Part shown: one piece after another, positions 26,227 through 41,659 of the stretch
Position numbering within the stretch: position 1 is the stretch's first letter
How the letters are laid out: every line of letters begins with the position of its first letter
Source of the DNA: Trichomonas vaginalis G3
Lineage: Eukaryota > Parabasalia > Trichomonadida > Trichomonadidae
Direction of reading: 5' to 3'
Length of the DNA stretch: 64,000 nucleotides
NCBI RefSeq assembly: GCF_026262505.1
Contig: NC_067206.1
Location: 39,569,660-39,633,659 of the forward strand
Notes under the pieces: generated by a model
The model's database searches: none
What the model saw: only the letters and a program-made list of their open reading frames with translations
Told to the model about the DNA's origin: nothing
Made by a program: the position numbers and the translations under genes

Positions 26227-27834
26227 ATTTAATTAGTAAATTTTGTTTGTATTGATAAGAATATATTTTTATGATAATATTGAAATGTACAGCCGCTTCT
26301 TTTCAGCTTTAGTTTCAAAGCATTGCCAGTATTTATTTTGAAAGTAATTTGATGCTATTTTGCTATATTAAAACTTATTTAGAGAAAAATTCTCTAAATA
26401 TTGCTCCCACAAACATATATTAGAATTGAAAATTTCAATCCTCAAAATCAATTGATAAAAAATCCTTGACATATTTTCGTTTTTCAATTTAATTTACAAA
26501 CTTTTTTCATATATTTTGGAATAAAATTTAACGCTATGATTTCGTAACGCCAAATTAAAAATATGTTTGATATTTCAAGCTGAAAAAAAAGCTTACAAGT
26601 AACTTTTGACTTATCTTTTGGCATCGGGATTGATCAGGAAATTGGGATCAACTCATTCAATTTTATCCCGATTAATCGGGATAGATTTCAATACTTTACG
26701 GATCGGAATGATTTTAGGTGAAGTGAAAATTTAAAAAATTCATATCTTTCTTTATATTTGTTTCTAAGGGTATTCATTTATATAGCATTGAAGTATATAT
26801 TATTAGCTATCATTACATATCGGTCAAGTTTGATTTGGACTTAGGATGTGTAATGCGAATGCAAATTATTATTTTAATTTATAATTAAAATAGCCCAACT
26901 TGTAGTATAGTCTCTAGCAATGTACCTGTCACACTATGGTAGGCTTTAAACTTGATTTTAAAGAACAAGCCAAATAATCAGATTTTAAATAATGAGAATT
27001 TAATGTAGTGAACACTTATTTAAGTTCGTGAATGAATCTATATCCTTTAGTAAAATACAATTGAATAGGTTTACACTCAAAATATATGAGTTTTTATCTT
27101 CTAGATATTTTATCGATTTCAAAATTAAAGTCAAAATCGATGTTATAGTGTTTATAATAATTGGGATTTGTCTGATTGCATTATGACATTATTAGAATGT
27201 TTGAAATCGATTTCTTAAATTTCAAAATAATCATATGTATCAAAAATTTAACATGTGATAAGATTGTTATATGATTATTTTTTCGGCAAATGATATGTAA
27301 ACTAGTAACAGCATGTAGAATGAAAAGAATAAAAAAAAATGAGAATTATTTAGTAAAAAATTGAATAAGAAAAATTGAGAAGTATTCAAAAAAATAATGA
27401 ATTGTAAAATATTTGGTTTTTATAGTATATTAATATTTCACAATTTTATTTTTGAATGTGTTTGAAATGAATTGAGAAGATTTTATATGAAAATGTATTT
27501 ATGAAAATTGCAGAATGAGATTATTATAAAGAGTTAACAATAGGTAATATTAAAAGATGGTGAAAGATGAAATAAGATATTAGATGAAGAAGAAAATAAT
27601 AAAGAAATAAAAAAGATAAAGATTAAAAAAATAAATTTATGATAAAAAAAAGTGGTGGTTAAATGTAATGTACTGTGAAGTTGCGTTTAGAAATATTGAG
27701 AAAGGTGAAAGATAAAAGAATATGAAATTAATTGAAAATAAAATAGTAAAATTAATAAAGGCATTGTTTGCTTTAATATTATATGTAAAAGAGATATTGA
27801 TATAAGGTAGAGATATAATTTAAAGTTTTGAATC
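26227..27834. other. 1.6-kb intergenic region before the satellite
   Basis: AT-rich, no gene supported. It contains an 18-base perfect palindrome ATCCCGATTAATCGGGAT at 26665-26682 and a short hairpin (ATTTAGAGAA/TTCTCTAAAT) at 26377-26399. Purine-rich A/G runs increase from 27.3 kb up to the satellite. Confidence 0.55.
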
Positions 27835-30800
27835 AGATGTCTTATTGAAAAACAGATTTGTCTGATCACAAGCACTTAAGACTTTTATAACAATAGAAAT
27901 GTGTTAGATATTGAAATAGTCAAATTAAATTTTTTTCTAAGATGTCTTATTGAAAAACAGATTTGTCTGATCACAAGCACTTAAGACTTTTATAACAATA
28001 GAAATGTGTTTATGATATTGAAATAGTCAAATTACAATTTTTTTTCTAAGATGTCTTATTGAAAAACAGATTTGTCTGATCACAAGCACTTAAGACTTTT
28101 ATAACAATAGAAATGTGTTTATGATATTGAAATAGTCAAATTACAATTTTTTTTCTAAGATGTCTTATTGAAAAACAGATTTGTCTGATCACAAGCACTT
28201 AAGACTTTTATAACAATAGAAATGTTTATGATATTGAAATAGTCAAATTACAATTTTTTTTCTAAGATGTCTTATTGAAAAACAGATTTGTCTGATCACA
28301 AGCACTTAAGACTTTTATAACAATAGAAATGTGTTTATGATATTGAAATAGTCAAATTACAATTTTTTTTTCTAAGATGTCTTATTGAAAAACAGATTTG
28401 TCTGATCACAAGCACTTAAGACTTTTATAACAATAGAAATGTGTTTATGATATTGAAATAGTCAAATTACAATTTTTTTTCTAAGATGTCTTATTGAAAA
28501 ACAGATTTGTCTGATCACAAGCACTTAAGACTTTTATAACAATAGAAATGTGTTTATGATATTGAAATAGTCAAATTACAATTTTTTTTTCTAAGATGTC
28601 TTATTGAAAAACAGATTTGTCTGATCACAAGCACTTAAGACTTTTATAACAATAGAAATGTGTTTATGATATTGAAATAGTCAAATTACAATTTTTTTTT
28701 CTAAGATGTCTTATTGAAAAACAGATTTGTCTGATCACAAGCACTTAAGACTTTTATAACAATAGAAATGTGTTTATGATATTGAAATAGTCAAATTACA
28801 ATTTTTTTTTCTAAGATGTCTTATTGAAAAACAGATTTGTCTGATCACAAGCACTTAAGACTTTTATAACAATAGAAATGTGTTTATGATATTGAAATAG
28901 TCAAATTACAATTTTTTTTCTAAGATGTCTTATTGAAAAACAGATTTGTCTGATCACAAGCACTTAAGACTTTTATAACAATAGAAATGTGTTTATGATA
29001 TTGAAATAGTCAAATTACAATTTTTTTTTCTAAGATGTCTTATTGAAAAACAGATTTGTCTGATCACAAGCACTTAAGACTTTTATAACAATAGAAATGT
29101 GTTTATGATATTGAAATAGTCAAATTACAATTTTTTTTTCTAAGATGTCTTATTGAAAAACAGATTTGTCTGATCACAAGCACTTAAGACTTTTATAACA
29201 ATAGAAATGTGTTTATGATATTGAAATAGTCAAATTACAATTTTTTTTCTAAGATGTCTTATTGAAAAACAGATTTGTCTGATCACAAGCACTTAAGACT
29301 TTTATAACAATAGAAATGTGTTTATGATATTGAAATAGTCAAATTACAATTTTTTTTTCTAAGATGTCTTATTGAAAAACAGATTTGTCTGATCACAAGC
29401 ACTTAAGACTTTTATAACAATAGAAATGTGTTTATGATATTGAAATAGTCAAATTACAATTTTTTTTCTAAGATGTCTTATTGAAAAACAGATTTGTCTG
29501 ATCACAAGCACTTAAGACTTTTATAACAATAGAAATGTGTTTATGATATTGAAATAGTCAAATTACAATTTTTTTTTCTAAGATGTCTTATTGAAAAACA
29601 GATTTGTCTGATCACAAGCACTTAAGACTTTTATAACAATAGAAATGTGTTTATGATATTGAAATAGTCAAATTACAATTTTTTTTTCTAAGATGTCTTA
29701 TTGAAAAACAGATTTGTCTGATCACAAGCACTTAAGACTTTTATAACAATAGAAATGTGTTTATGATATTGAAATAGTCAAATTACAATTTTTTTTCTAA
29801 GATGTCTTATTGAAAAACAGATTTGTCTGATCACAAGCACTTAAGACTTTTATAACAATAGAAATGTGTTTATGATATTGAAATAGTCAAATTACAATTT
29901 TTTTTCTAAGATGTCTTATTGAAAAACAGATTTGTCTGATCACAAGCACTTAAGACTTTTATAACAATAGAAATGTGTTTATGATATTGAAATAGTCAAA
30001 TTACAATTTTTTTTTCTAAGATGTCTTATTGAAAAACAGATTTGTCTGATCACAAGCACTTAAGACTTTTATAACAATAGAAATGTGTTTATGATATTGA
30101 AATAGTCAAATTACAATTTTTTTTCTAAGATGTCTTATTGAAAAACAGATTTGTCTGATCACAAGCACTTAAGACTTTTATAACAATAGAAATGTGTTTA
30201 TGATATTGAAATAGTCAAATTACAATTTTTTTTCTAAGATGTCTTATTGAAAAACAGATTTGTCTGATCACAAGCACTTAAGACTTTTATAACAATAGAA
30301 ATGTGTTTATGATATTGAAATAGTCAAATTACAATTTTTTTTTCTAAGATGTCTTATTGAAAAACAGATTTGTCTGATCACAAGCACTTAAGACTTTTAT
30401 AACAATAGAAATGTGTTTATGATATTGAAATAGTCAAATTACAATTTTTTTTTCTAAGATGTCTTATTGAAAAACAGATTTGTCTGATCACAAGCACTTA
30501 AGACTTTTATAACAATAGAAATGTGTTTATGATATTGAAATAGTCAAATTACAATTTTTTTTTCTAAGATGTCTTATTGAAAAACAGATTTGTCTGATCA
30601 CAAGCACTTAAGACTTTTATAACAATAGAAATGTGTTTATGATATTGAAATAGTCAAATTACTTTTTTTTTCTAAGATGTCTTATTGAAAAACAGATTTG
30701 TCTGATCACAAGCACTTAAGACTTTTATAACAATAGAAATGTGTTTATGATATTGAAATAGTCAAATTACAATTTTTTTTTCTAAGATGTCTTATTGAAA

Positions 30801-33800
30801 AACAGATTTGTCTGATCACAAGCACTTAAGACTTTTATAACAATAGAAATGTGTTTATGATATTGAAATAGTCAAATTACAATTTTTTTTCTAAGATGTC
30901 TTATTGAAAAACAGATTTGTCTGATCACAAGCACTTAAGACTTTTATAACAATAGAAATGTGTTTATGATATTGAAATAGTCAAATTACAATTTTTTTTC
31001 TAAGATGTCTTATTGAAAAACAGATTTGTCTGATCACAAGCACTTAAGACTTTTATAACAATAGAAATGTGTTTATGATATTGAAATAGTCAAATTACAA
31101 TTTTTTTTCTAAGATGTCTTATTGAAAAACAGATTTGTCTGATCACAAGCACTTAAGACTTTTATAACAATAGAAATGTGTTTATGATATTGAAATAGTC
31201 AAATTACAATTTTTTTTTCTAAGATGTCTTATTGAAAAACAGATTTGTCTGATCACAAGCACTTAAGACTTTTATAACAATAGAAATGTGTTTATGATAT
31301 TGAAATAGTCAAATTACAATTTTTTTTTCTAAGATGTCTTATTGAAAAACAGATTTGTCTGATCACAAGCACTTAAGACTTTTATAACAATAGAAATGTG
31401 TTTATGATATTGAAATAGTCAAATTACAATTTTTTTTCTAAGATGTCTTATTGAAAAACAGATTTGTCTGATCACAAGCACTTAAGACTTTTATAACAAT
31501 AGAAATGTGTTTATGATATTGAAATAGTCAAATTACAATTTTTTTTCTAAGATGTCTTATTGAAAAACAGATTTGTCTGATCACAAGCACTTAAGACTTT
31601 TATAACAATAGAAATGTGTTTATGATATTGAAATAGTCAAATTACAATTTTTTTTCTAAGATGTCTTATTGAAAAACAGATTTGTCTGATCACAAGCACT
31701 TAAGACTTTTATAACAATAGAAATGTGTTTATGATATTGAAATAGTCAAATTACAATTTTTTTTTCTAAGATGTCTTATTGAAAAACAGATTTGTCTGAT
31801 CACAAGCACTTAAGACTTTTATAACAATAGAAATGTGTTTATGATATTGAAATAGTCAAATTACAATTTTTTTTTCTAAGATGTCTTATTGAAAAACAGA
31901 TTTGTCTGATCACAAGCACTTAAGACTTTTATAACAATAGAAATGTGTTTATGATATTGAAATAGTCAAATTACAATTTTTTTTTCTAAGATGTCTTATT
32001 GAAAAACAGATTTGTCTGATCACAAGCACTTAAGACTTTTATAACAATAGAAATGTGTTTATGATATTGAAATAGTCAAATTACAATTTTTTTTTCTAAG
32101 ATGTCTTATTGAAAAACAGATTTGTCTGATCACAAGCACTTAAGACTTTTATAACAATAGAAATGTGTTTATGATATTGAAATAGTCAAATTACAATTTT
32201 TTTTTCTAAGATGTCTTATTGAAAAACAGATTTGTCTGATCACAAGCACTTAAGACTTTTATAACAATAGAAATGTGTTTATGATATTGAAATAGTCAAA
32301 TTACAATTTTTTTTTCTAAGATGTCTTATTGAAAAACAGATTTGTCTGATCACAAGCACTTAAGACTTTTATAACAATAGAAATGTGTTTATGATATTGA
32401 AATAGTCAAATTACAATTTTTTTTCTAAGATGTCTTATTGAAAAACAGATTTGTCTGATCACAAGCACTTAAGACTTTTATAACAATAGAAATGTGTTTA
32501 TGATATTGAAATAGTCAAATTACAATTTTTTTTTCTAAGATGTCTTATTGAAAAACAGATTTGTCTGATCACAAGCACTTAAGACTTTTATAACAATAGA
32601 AATGTGTTTATGATATTGAAATAGTCAAATTACAATTTTTTTTCTAAGATGTCTTATTGAAAAACAGATTTGTCTGATCACAAGCACTTAAGACTTTTAT
32701 AACAATAGAAATGTGTTTATGATATTGAAATAGTCAAATTACAATTTTTTTTCTAAGATGTCTTATTGAAAAACAGATTTGTCTGATCACAAGCACTTAA
32801 GACTTTTATAACAATAGAAATGTGTTTATGATATTGAAATAGTCAAATTACAATTTTTTTTTCTAAGATGTCTTATTGAAAAACAGATTTGTCTGATCAC
32901 AAGCACTTAAGACTTTTATAACAATAGAAATGTGTTTATGATATTGAAATAGTCAAATTACAATTTTTTTTTCTAAGATGTCTTATTGAAAAACAGATTT
33001 GTCTGATCACAAGCACTTAAGACTTTTATAACAATAGAAATGTGTTTATGATATTGAAATAGTCAAATTACAATTTTTTTTCTAAGATGTCTTATTGAAA
33101 AACAGATTTGTCTGATCACAAGCACTTAAGACTTTTATAACAATAGAAATGTGTTTATGATATTGAAATAGTCAAATTACAATTTTTTTTTCTAAGATGT
33201 CTTATTGAAAAACAGATTTGTCTGATCACAAGCACTTAAGACTTTTATAACAATAGAAATGTGTTTATGATATTGAAATAGTCAAATTACAATTTTTTTT
33301 CTAAGATGTCTTATTGAAAAACAGATTTGTCTGATCACAAGCACTTAAGACTTTTATAACAATAGAAATGTGTTTATGATATTGAAATAGTCAAATTACA
33401 ATTTTTTTTTCTAAGATGTCTTATTGAAAAACAGATTTGTCTGATCACAAGCACTTAAGACTTTTATAACAATAGAAATGTGTTTATGATATTGAAATAG
33501 TCAAATTACAATTTTTTTTCTAAGATGTCTTATTGAAAAACAGATTTGTCTGATCACAAGCACTTAAGACTTTTATAACAATAGAAATGTGTTTATGATA
33601 TTGAAATAGTCAAATTACAATTTTTTTTTCTAAGATGTCTTATTGAAAAACAGATTTGTCTGATCACAAGCACTTAAGACTTTTATAACAATAGAAATGT
33701 GTTTATGATATTGAAATAGTCAAATTACAATTTTTTTTCTAAGATGTCTTATTGAAAAACAGATTTGTCTGATCACAAGCACTTAAGACTTTTATAACAA

Positions 33801-36800
33801 TAGAAATGTGTTTATGATATTGAAATAGTCAAATTACAATTTTTTTTTCTAAGATGTCTTATTGAAAAACAGATTTGTCTGATCACAAGCACTTAAGACT
33901 TTTATAACAATAGAAATGTGTTTATGATATTGAAATAGTCAAATTACAATTTTTTTTTCTAAGATGTCTTATTGAAAAACAGATTTGTCTGATCACAAGC
34001 ACTTAAGACTTTTATAACAATAGAAATGTGTTTATGATATTGAAATAGTCAAATTACAATTTTTTTTCTAAGATGTCTTATTGAAAAACAGATTTGTCTG
34101 ATCACAAGCACTTAAGACTTTTATAACAATAGAAATGTGTTTATGATATTGAAATAGTCAAATTACAATTTTTTTTCTAAGATGTCTTATTGAAAAACAG
34201 ATTTGTCTGATCACAAGCACTTAAGACTTTTATAACAATAGAAATGTGTTTATGATATTGAAATAGTCAAATTACAATTTTTTTTCTAAGATGTCTTATT
34301 GAAAAACAGATTTGTCTGATCACAAGCACTTAAGACTTTTATAACAATAGAAATGTGTTTATGATATTGAAATAGTCAAATTACAATTTTTTTTTCTAAG
34401 ATGTCTTATTGAAAAACAGATTTGTCTGATCACAAGCACTTAAGACTTTTATAACAATAGAAATGTGTTTATGATATTGAAATAGTCAAATTACAATTTT
34501 TTTTTCTAAGATGTCTTATTGAAAAACAGATTTGTCTGATCACAAGCACTTAAGACTTTTATAACAATAGAAATGTGTTTATGATATTGAAATAGTCAAA
34601 TTACAATTTTTTTTCTAAGATGTCTTATTGAAAAACAGATTTGTCTGATCACAAGCACTTAAGACTTTTATAACAATAGAAATGTGTTTATGATATTGAA
34701 ATAGTCAAATTACAATTTTTTTTTCTAAGATGTCTTATTGAAAAACAGATTTGTCTGATCACAAGCACTTAAGACTTTTATAACAATAGAAATGTGTTTA
34801 TGATATTGAAATAGTCAAATTACAATTTTTTTTCTAAGATGTCTTATTGAAAAACAGATTTGTCTGATCACAAGCACTTAAGACTTTTATAACAATAGAA
34901 ATGTGTTTATGATATTGAAATAGTCAAATTACAATTTTTTTTTCTAAGATGTCTTATTGAAAAACAGATTTGTCTGATCACAAGCACTTAAGACTTTTAT
35001 AACAATAGAAATGTGTTTATGATATTGAAATAGTCAAATTACAATTTTTTTTTCTAAGATGTCTTATTGAAAAACAGATTTGTCTGATCACAAGCACTTA
35101 AGACTTTTATAACAATAGAAATGTGTTTATGATATTGAAATAGTCAAATTACAATTTTTTTTCTAAGATGTCTTATTGAAAAACAGATTTGTCTGATCAC
35201 AAGCACTTAAGACTTTTATAACAATAGAAATGTGTTTATGATATTGAAATAGTCAAATTACAATTTTTTTTTCTAAGATGTCTTATTGAAAAACAGATTT
35301 GTCTGATCACAAGCACTTAAGACTTTTATAACAATAGAAATGTGTTTATGATATTGAAATAGTCAAATTACAATTTTTTTTTCTAAGATGTCTTATTGAA
35401 AAACAGATTTGTCTGATCACAAGCACTTAAGACTTTTATAACAATAGAAATGTGTTTATGATATTGAAATAGTCAAATTACAATTTTTTTTCTAAGATGT
35501 CTTATTGAAAAACAGATTTGTCTGATCACAAGCACTTAAGACTTTTATAACAATAGAAATGTGTTTATGATATTGAAATAGTCAAATTACAATTTTTTTT
35601 TCTAAGATGTCTTATTGAAAAACAGATTTGTCTGATCACAAGCACTTAAGACTTTTATAACAATAGAAATGTGTTTATGATATTGAAATAGTCAAATTAC
35701 AATTTTTTTTTCTAAGATGTCTTATTGAAAAACAGATTTGTCTGATCACAAGCACTTAAGACTTTTATAACAATAGAAATGTGTTTATGATATTGAAATA
35801 GTCAAATTACAATTTTTTTTTCTAAGATGTCTTATTGAAAAACAGATTTGTCTGATCACAAGCACTTAAGACTTTTATAACAATAGAAATGTGTTTATGA
35901 TATTGAAATAGTCAAATTACAATTTTTTTTCTAAGATGTCTTATTGAAAAACAGATTTGTCTGATCACAAGCACTTAAGACTTTTATAACAATAGAAATG
36001 TGTTTATGATATTGAAATAGTCAAATTACAATTTTTTTTTCTAAGATGTCTTATTGAAAAACAGATTTGTCTGATCACAAGCACTTAAGACTTTTATAAC
36101 AATAGAAATGTGTTTATGATATTGAAATAGTCAAATTACAATTTTTTTTTCTAAGATGTCTTATTGAAAAACAGATTTGTCTGATCACAAGCACTTAAGA
36201 CTTTTATAACAATAGAAATGTGTTTATGATATTGAAATAGTCAAATTACAATTTTTTTTTCTAAGATGTCTTATTGAAAAACAGATTTGTCTGATCACAA
36301 GCACTTAAGACTTTTATAACAATAGAAATGTGTTATGATATTGAAATAGTCAAATTACAATTTTTTTTTCTAAGATGTCTTATTGAAAAACAGATTTGTC
36401 TGATCACAAGCACTTAAGACTTTTATAACAATAGAAATGTGTTTATGATATTGAAATAGTCAAATTACAATTTTTTTTCTAAGATGTCTTATTGAAAAAC
36501 AGATTTGTCTGACACAAGCACTTAAACTTTTATAACAATAGAAATGTGTTTATGATATTGAAATAGTCAAATTACAATTTTTTTTCTAAGATGTCTTATT
36601 GAAAAACAGATTTGTCTGATCACAAGCACTTAAGACTTTTATAACAATAGAAATGTGTTTATGATATTGAAATAGTCAAATTACAATTTTTTTTCTAAGA
36701 TGTCTTATTGAAAAACAGATTTGTCTGATCACAAGCACTTAAGACTTTTATAACAATAGAAATGTGTTTATGATATTGAAATAGTCAAATTACAATTTTT

Positions 36801-39800
36801 TTTTCTAAGATGTCTTATTGAAAAACAGATTTGTCTGATCACAAGCACTTAAGACTTTTATAACAATAGAAATGTGTTTATGATATTGAAATAGTCAAAT
36901 TACAATTTTTTTTTCTAAGATGTCTTATTGAAAAACAGATTTGTCTGATCACAAGCACTTAAGACTTTTATAAAATAGAAATGTGTTTATGATATTGAAA
37001 TAGTCAAATTACAATTTTTTTTCTAAGATGTCTTATTGAAAAACAGATTTGTCTGATCACAAGCACTTAAGACTTTTATAACAATAGAAATGTGTTTATG
37101 ATATTGAAATAGTCAAATTACAATTTTTTTTTAAGATGTCTTATTGAAAAACAGATTTGTCTGATCACAAGCACTTAAGACTTTTATAACAATAGAAATG
37201 TGTTTATGATATTGAAATAGTCAAATTACAATTTTTTTTTCTAAGATGTCTTATTGAAAAACAGATTTGTCTGATCACAAGCACTTAAGACTTTTATAAC
37301 AATAGAAATGTGTTTATGATATTGAAATAGTCAAATTACAATTTTTTTTTCTAAGATGTCTTATTGAAAAACAGATTTGTCTGATCACAAGCACTTAAGA
37401 CTTTTATAACAATAGAAATGTGTTTATGATATTGAAATAGTCAAATTACAATTTTTTTTCTAAGATGTCTTATTGAAAAACAGATTTGTCTGATCACAAG
37501 CACTTAAGACTTTTATAACAATAGAAATGTGTTTATGATATTGAAATAGTCAAATTACAATTTTTTTTTCTAAGATGTCTTATTGAAAAACAGATTTGTC
37601 TGATCACAAGCACTTAAGACTTTTATAACAATAGAAATGTGTTTATGATATTGAAATAGTCAAATTACAATTTTTTTTTCTAAGATGTCTTATTGAAAAA
37701 CAGATTTGTCTGATCACAAGCACTTAAGACTTTTATAACAATAGAAATGTGTTTATGATATTGAAATAGTCAAATTACAATTTTTTTTCTAAGATGTCTT
37801 ATTGAAAAACAGATTTGTCTGATCACAAGCACTTAAGACTTTTATAACAATAGAAATGTGTTTATGATATTGAAATAGTCAAATTACAATTTTTTTTTCT
37901 AAGATGTCTTATTGAAAAACAGATTTGTCTGATCACAAGCACTTAAGACTTTTATAACAATAGAAATGTGTTTATGATATTGAAATAGTCAAATTACAAT
38001 TTTTTTTTCTAAGATGTCTTATTGAAAAACAGATTTGTCTGATCACAAGCACTTAAGACTTTTATAACAATAGAAATGTGTTTATGATATTGAAATAGTC
38101 AAATTACAATTTTTTTTTCTAAGATGTCTTATTGAAAAACAGATTTGTCTGATCACAAGCACTTAAGACTTTTATAACAATAGAAATGTGTTTATGATAT
38201 TGAAATAGTCAAATTACAATTTTTTTTTCTAAGATGTCTTATTGAAAAACAGATTTGTCTGATCACAAGCACTTAAGACTTTTATAACAATAGAAATGTG
38301 TTTATGATATTGAAATAGTCAAATTACAATTTTTTTTTCTAAGATGTCTTATTGAAAAACAGATTTGTCTGATCACAAGCACTTAAGACTTTTATAACAA
38401 TAGAAATGTGTTTATGATATTGAAATAGTCAAATTACAATTTTTTTTCTAAGATGTCTTATTGAAAAACAGATTTGTCTGATCACAAGCACTTAAGACTT
38501 TTATAACAATAGAAATGTGTTTATGATATTGAAATAGTCAAATTACAATTTTTTTTTCTAAGATGTCTTATTGAAAAACAGATTTGTCTGATCACAAGCA
38601 CTTAAGACTTTTTATAACAATAGAAATGTGTTTATGATATTGAAATAGTCAAATTAACAATTTTTTTTCTAAGATGTCTTATTGAAAAACAGATTTGTCT
38701 GATCACAAGCACTTAAGACTTTTATAACAATAGAAATGTGTTTATGATATTGAAATAGTCAAATTACAATTTTTTTTTCTAAGATGTCTTATTGAAAAAC
38801 AGATTTGTCTGATCACAAGCACTTAAGACTTTTATAACAATAGAAATGTGTTTATGATATTGAAATAGTCAAATTACAATTTTTTTTCTAAGATGTCTTA
38901 TTGAAAAACAGATTTGTCTGATCACAAGCACTTAAGACTTTTATAACAATAGAAATGTGTTTATGATATTGAAATAGTCAAATTACAATTTTTTTTCTAA
39001 GATGTCTTATTGAAAAACAGATTTGTCTGATCACAAGCACTTAAGACTTTTATAACAATAGAAATGTGTTTATGATATTGAAATAGTCAAATTACAATTT
39101 TTTTTTCTAAGATGTCTTATTGAAAAACAGATTTGTCTGATCACAAGCACTTAAGACTTTTATAACAAGAAATGTGTTTATGATATTGAAATAGTCAAAT
39201 TACAATTTTTTTTTCTAAGATGTCTTATTGAAAAACAGATTTGTCTGATCACAAGCACTTAAGACTTTTATAACAATAGAAATGTGTTTATGATATTGAA
39301 ATAGTCAAATTACAATTTTTTTTCTAAGATGTCTTATTGAAAAACAGATTTGTCTGATCACAAGCACTTAAGACTTTTATAACAATAGAAATGTGTTTAT
39401 GATATTGAAATAGTCAAATTACAATTTTTTTTCTAAGATGTCTTATTGAAAAACAGATTTGTCTGATCACAAGCACTTAAGACTTTTATAACAATAGAAA
39501 TGTGTTTATGATATTGAAATAGTCAAATTACAATTTTTTTTCTAAGATGTCTTATTGAAAAACAGATTTGTCTGATCACAAGCACTTAAGACTTTTATAA
39601 CAATAGAAATGTGTTTATGATATTGAAATAGTCAAATTACAATTTTTTTTTTCTAAGATGTCTTATTGAAAAACAGATTTGTCTGATCACAAGCACTTAA
39701 GACTTTTATAACAATAGAAATGTGTTTTATGATATTGAAATAGTCAAATTACAATTTTTTTCTAAGATGTCTTATTGAAAAACAGATTGTCTGATCACAA

Positions 39801-41083
39801 GCACTTAAGACTTTTATAAACAATAGAAAGTGTTTATGATATTGAAATAGTCAAATTACAATTTTTTTTCTAAGATGTCTTATTGAAAAACAGATTTGTC
39901 TGATCACAAGCACTTAAGACTTTTATAACAAATAGAAATGTGTTTATGATATTGAAATAGTCAAATTACAATTTTTTTTTCTAAGATGTCTTATTGAAAA
40001 ACAGATTTGGTCTGATCACAAGCACTAAGACTTTTATAACAATAGAAATGTGTTTATGATATTGAAATAGTCAAATTACAATTTTTTTTTCTAAGATGTC
40101 TTATTGAAAACAGATTTGTCTGATCACAAGCACTTAAGACTTTTATAACAATAGAAATGTGTTTATGATATTGAAATAGTCAAATTACAATTTTTTTTTC
40201 TAAGATGTCTTATTGAAAAACAGATTTGTCTGATCACAAGCACTTAAGACTTTTATAACAATGAAAATGTGTTTTATGATATTGAAATAGTCAAATTACA
40301 ATATTTTTTTTCTAAGATGTCTTATTGAAAAACAGATTTGTCTGATCACAAGCACTTAAGACTTTTATAACAATAGAAATGTGTTTATGATATTGAAAGT
40401 CAAATTACAATTTTTTTTCTAAGATGTCTTATTGAAAAAAATTTGTCTGATCACAAGCACTTAAGACTTTATAACAATAGAAATGTGTTTATGATATTGA
40501 AATAGTCAAATTACAATTTTTTTTTCTAAGATGTCTTATTTGAAAAACAGATTTGTCTGATCACAAGCACTTAAGACTTTTATAACAATAGAAATGTGTT
40601 TATGATATTGAAATAGTCAAATTACAATTTTTTTTCTTTAAGATGTCTTATTGAAAACAGATTTGTCTGATCACAAGCACTTAAGACTTTTATAACAATA
40701 GAAATGTGTTATGATATTGAAATAGTCAAATTACAATTTTTTTTTCTAAGATGTCTTATTGAAAAACAGATTTGTCTGATCACAAGCACTTAAACTTTTA
40801 TAACAATAGAAATGTGTTTATGATATTGAAATAGTCAAATTACAATTTTTTTTTCTAAGATGTCTTATTGAAAAACAGATTTGTCTGATCACAAGCACTT
40901 AAGACTTTTATAACAATAGAATGTGTTTATGATATTGAAATAGTCAAATTACAATTTTTTTTTCTAAGATGTCTTATTTGAAAAACAGATTTGTCTGATC
41001 ACAAGCACTTAAATTTTATAACATAGAAATGTGTTTATGATATTGAAATAGTCAAAATTACAATTTTTTTTTCTAAGATGTCT
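27835..41083 (+). repeat. 109/110-bp satellite array, about 121 copies
   Basis: Unit starts AGATGTCTTATTGAAAAACA and ends in AATTACAA plus a run of 8 or 9 T and CTA. 13249 bases at ~109.5 each gives about 121 units. The first unit (27835-27944) differs in its second half (GTGTTAGATATTG, AAATTAAATT); the rest to ~39.6 kb are almost identical, varying mainly in the T-run length. Between ~39.7 and 41.08 kb many units carry scattered one-base gains or losses. No open frame is kept. The array is interrupted by the Polinton at 41084 and continues at 61628. Such homogeneity points to recent amplification or steady conversion; a centromeric, subtelomeric or heterochromatic role is possible but not shown here. 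Confidence 0.97.
41079..41083 (+). repeat. Left target duplication of the large Polinton
   Basis: TGTCT of the satellite unit is repeated right after the element at 61628-61632. Five bases are exact; Polintons usually give six, and the sixth base may have changed. Confidence 0.65.
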
Positions 41084-41642
41084 AGTAGTGAATATGAAGG
41101 TTTGTGACTTTTTTTGTAAAACGTAAGAATTCATACAATATCGAGCGATTTTGTATCATTTTTTAAACACATTAATTTTAAAAATATATTTATTTTTTAT
41201 TCTTACATAAATGACCCAACAAGTAAAACCAGATAAAATAGATTATCGAATTTTAGAGGATGGTGTTCCTGTTTATATTCAAAGATTTAAAGGGAAGCAA
41301 TATTATTAGAATTGTTAATCCTGAATACATAAAACATTTATTTAAAAAGGAAGACTGTGATTATTAAACGTTAATGAATATGAAACCAATAAATCAAAAT
41401 TGAAATATTAAATATATTGGAAGTGATGAAAGATGCAAAGATAAAGATAAAGTTTATATAGTTTTCATAATGAATGGAAACCAATAAATAAAACATTTAG
41501 GAGATTATGTTAAAAGTCTGAATTCTCATCAAATCTAGTATTATGATAGCATGAATATAAGAAAATATTTAAGAAATTATTCAGAAAAGACTCACTAACT
41601 AATGATAAAAAATAAAAAATAACACTTTAACAATTCATGTCT
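41084..41642 (+). repeat. Left terminal inverted repeat of the Polinton
   Basis: Matches the complement of 61066-61627: AGTAGT end, GAATTCATACAATATCGAGCG-type block near base 60, then a full copy of the small TIR gene and a tail GACTCACTA...AATTCATGTCT. The two copies differ at many places, mostly single-base length changes. Confidence 0.85.
41211..41600 (+). pseudogene. TIR gene, left copy, broken
   Basis: Starts ATGACCCAACAAGTAAAACC like the intact copy at 61118-61498 (MTQQVKPDKIDYRILEDGVP) and after the same leader TTATTCTTACATAA. It can be followed along the TIR but is broken in several places. Function unknown; see the right copy. Confidence 0.7.
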
Positions 41643-41659
41643 CAACAGACATTGAACTT

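Noticed and set aside
27687-27875. 62-residue frame reaching into the first satellite unit
   Set aside because: Hydrophobic, low-complexity translation of A/T-rich DNA; it crosses into the satellite.
27835-41083. Regular repeat array that could be taken for a CRISPR array
   Set aside because: There are no unique spacers: the whole 109/110-bp unit repeats in tandem, in a eukaryotic context. It is a satellite.
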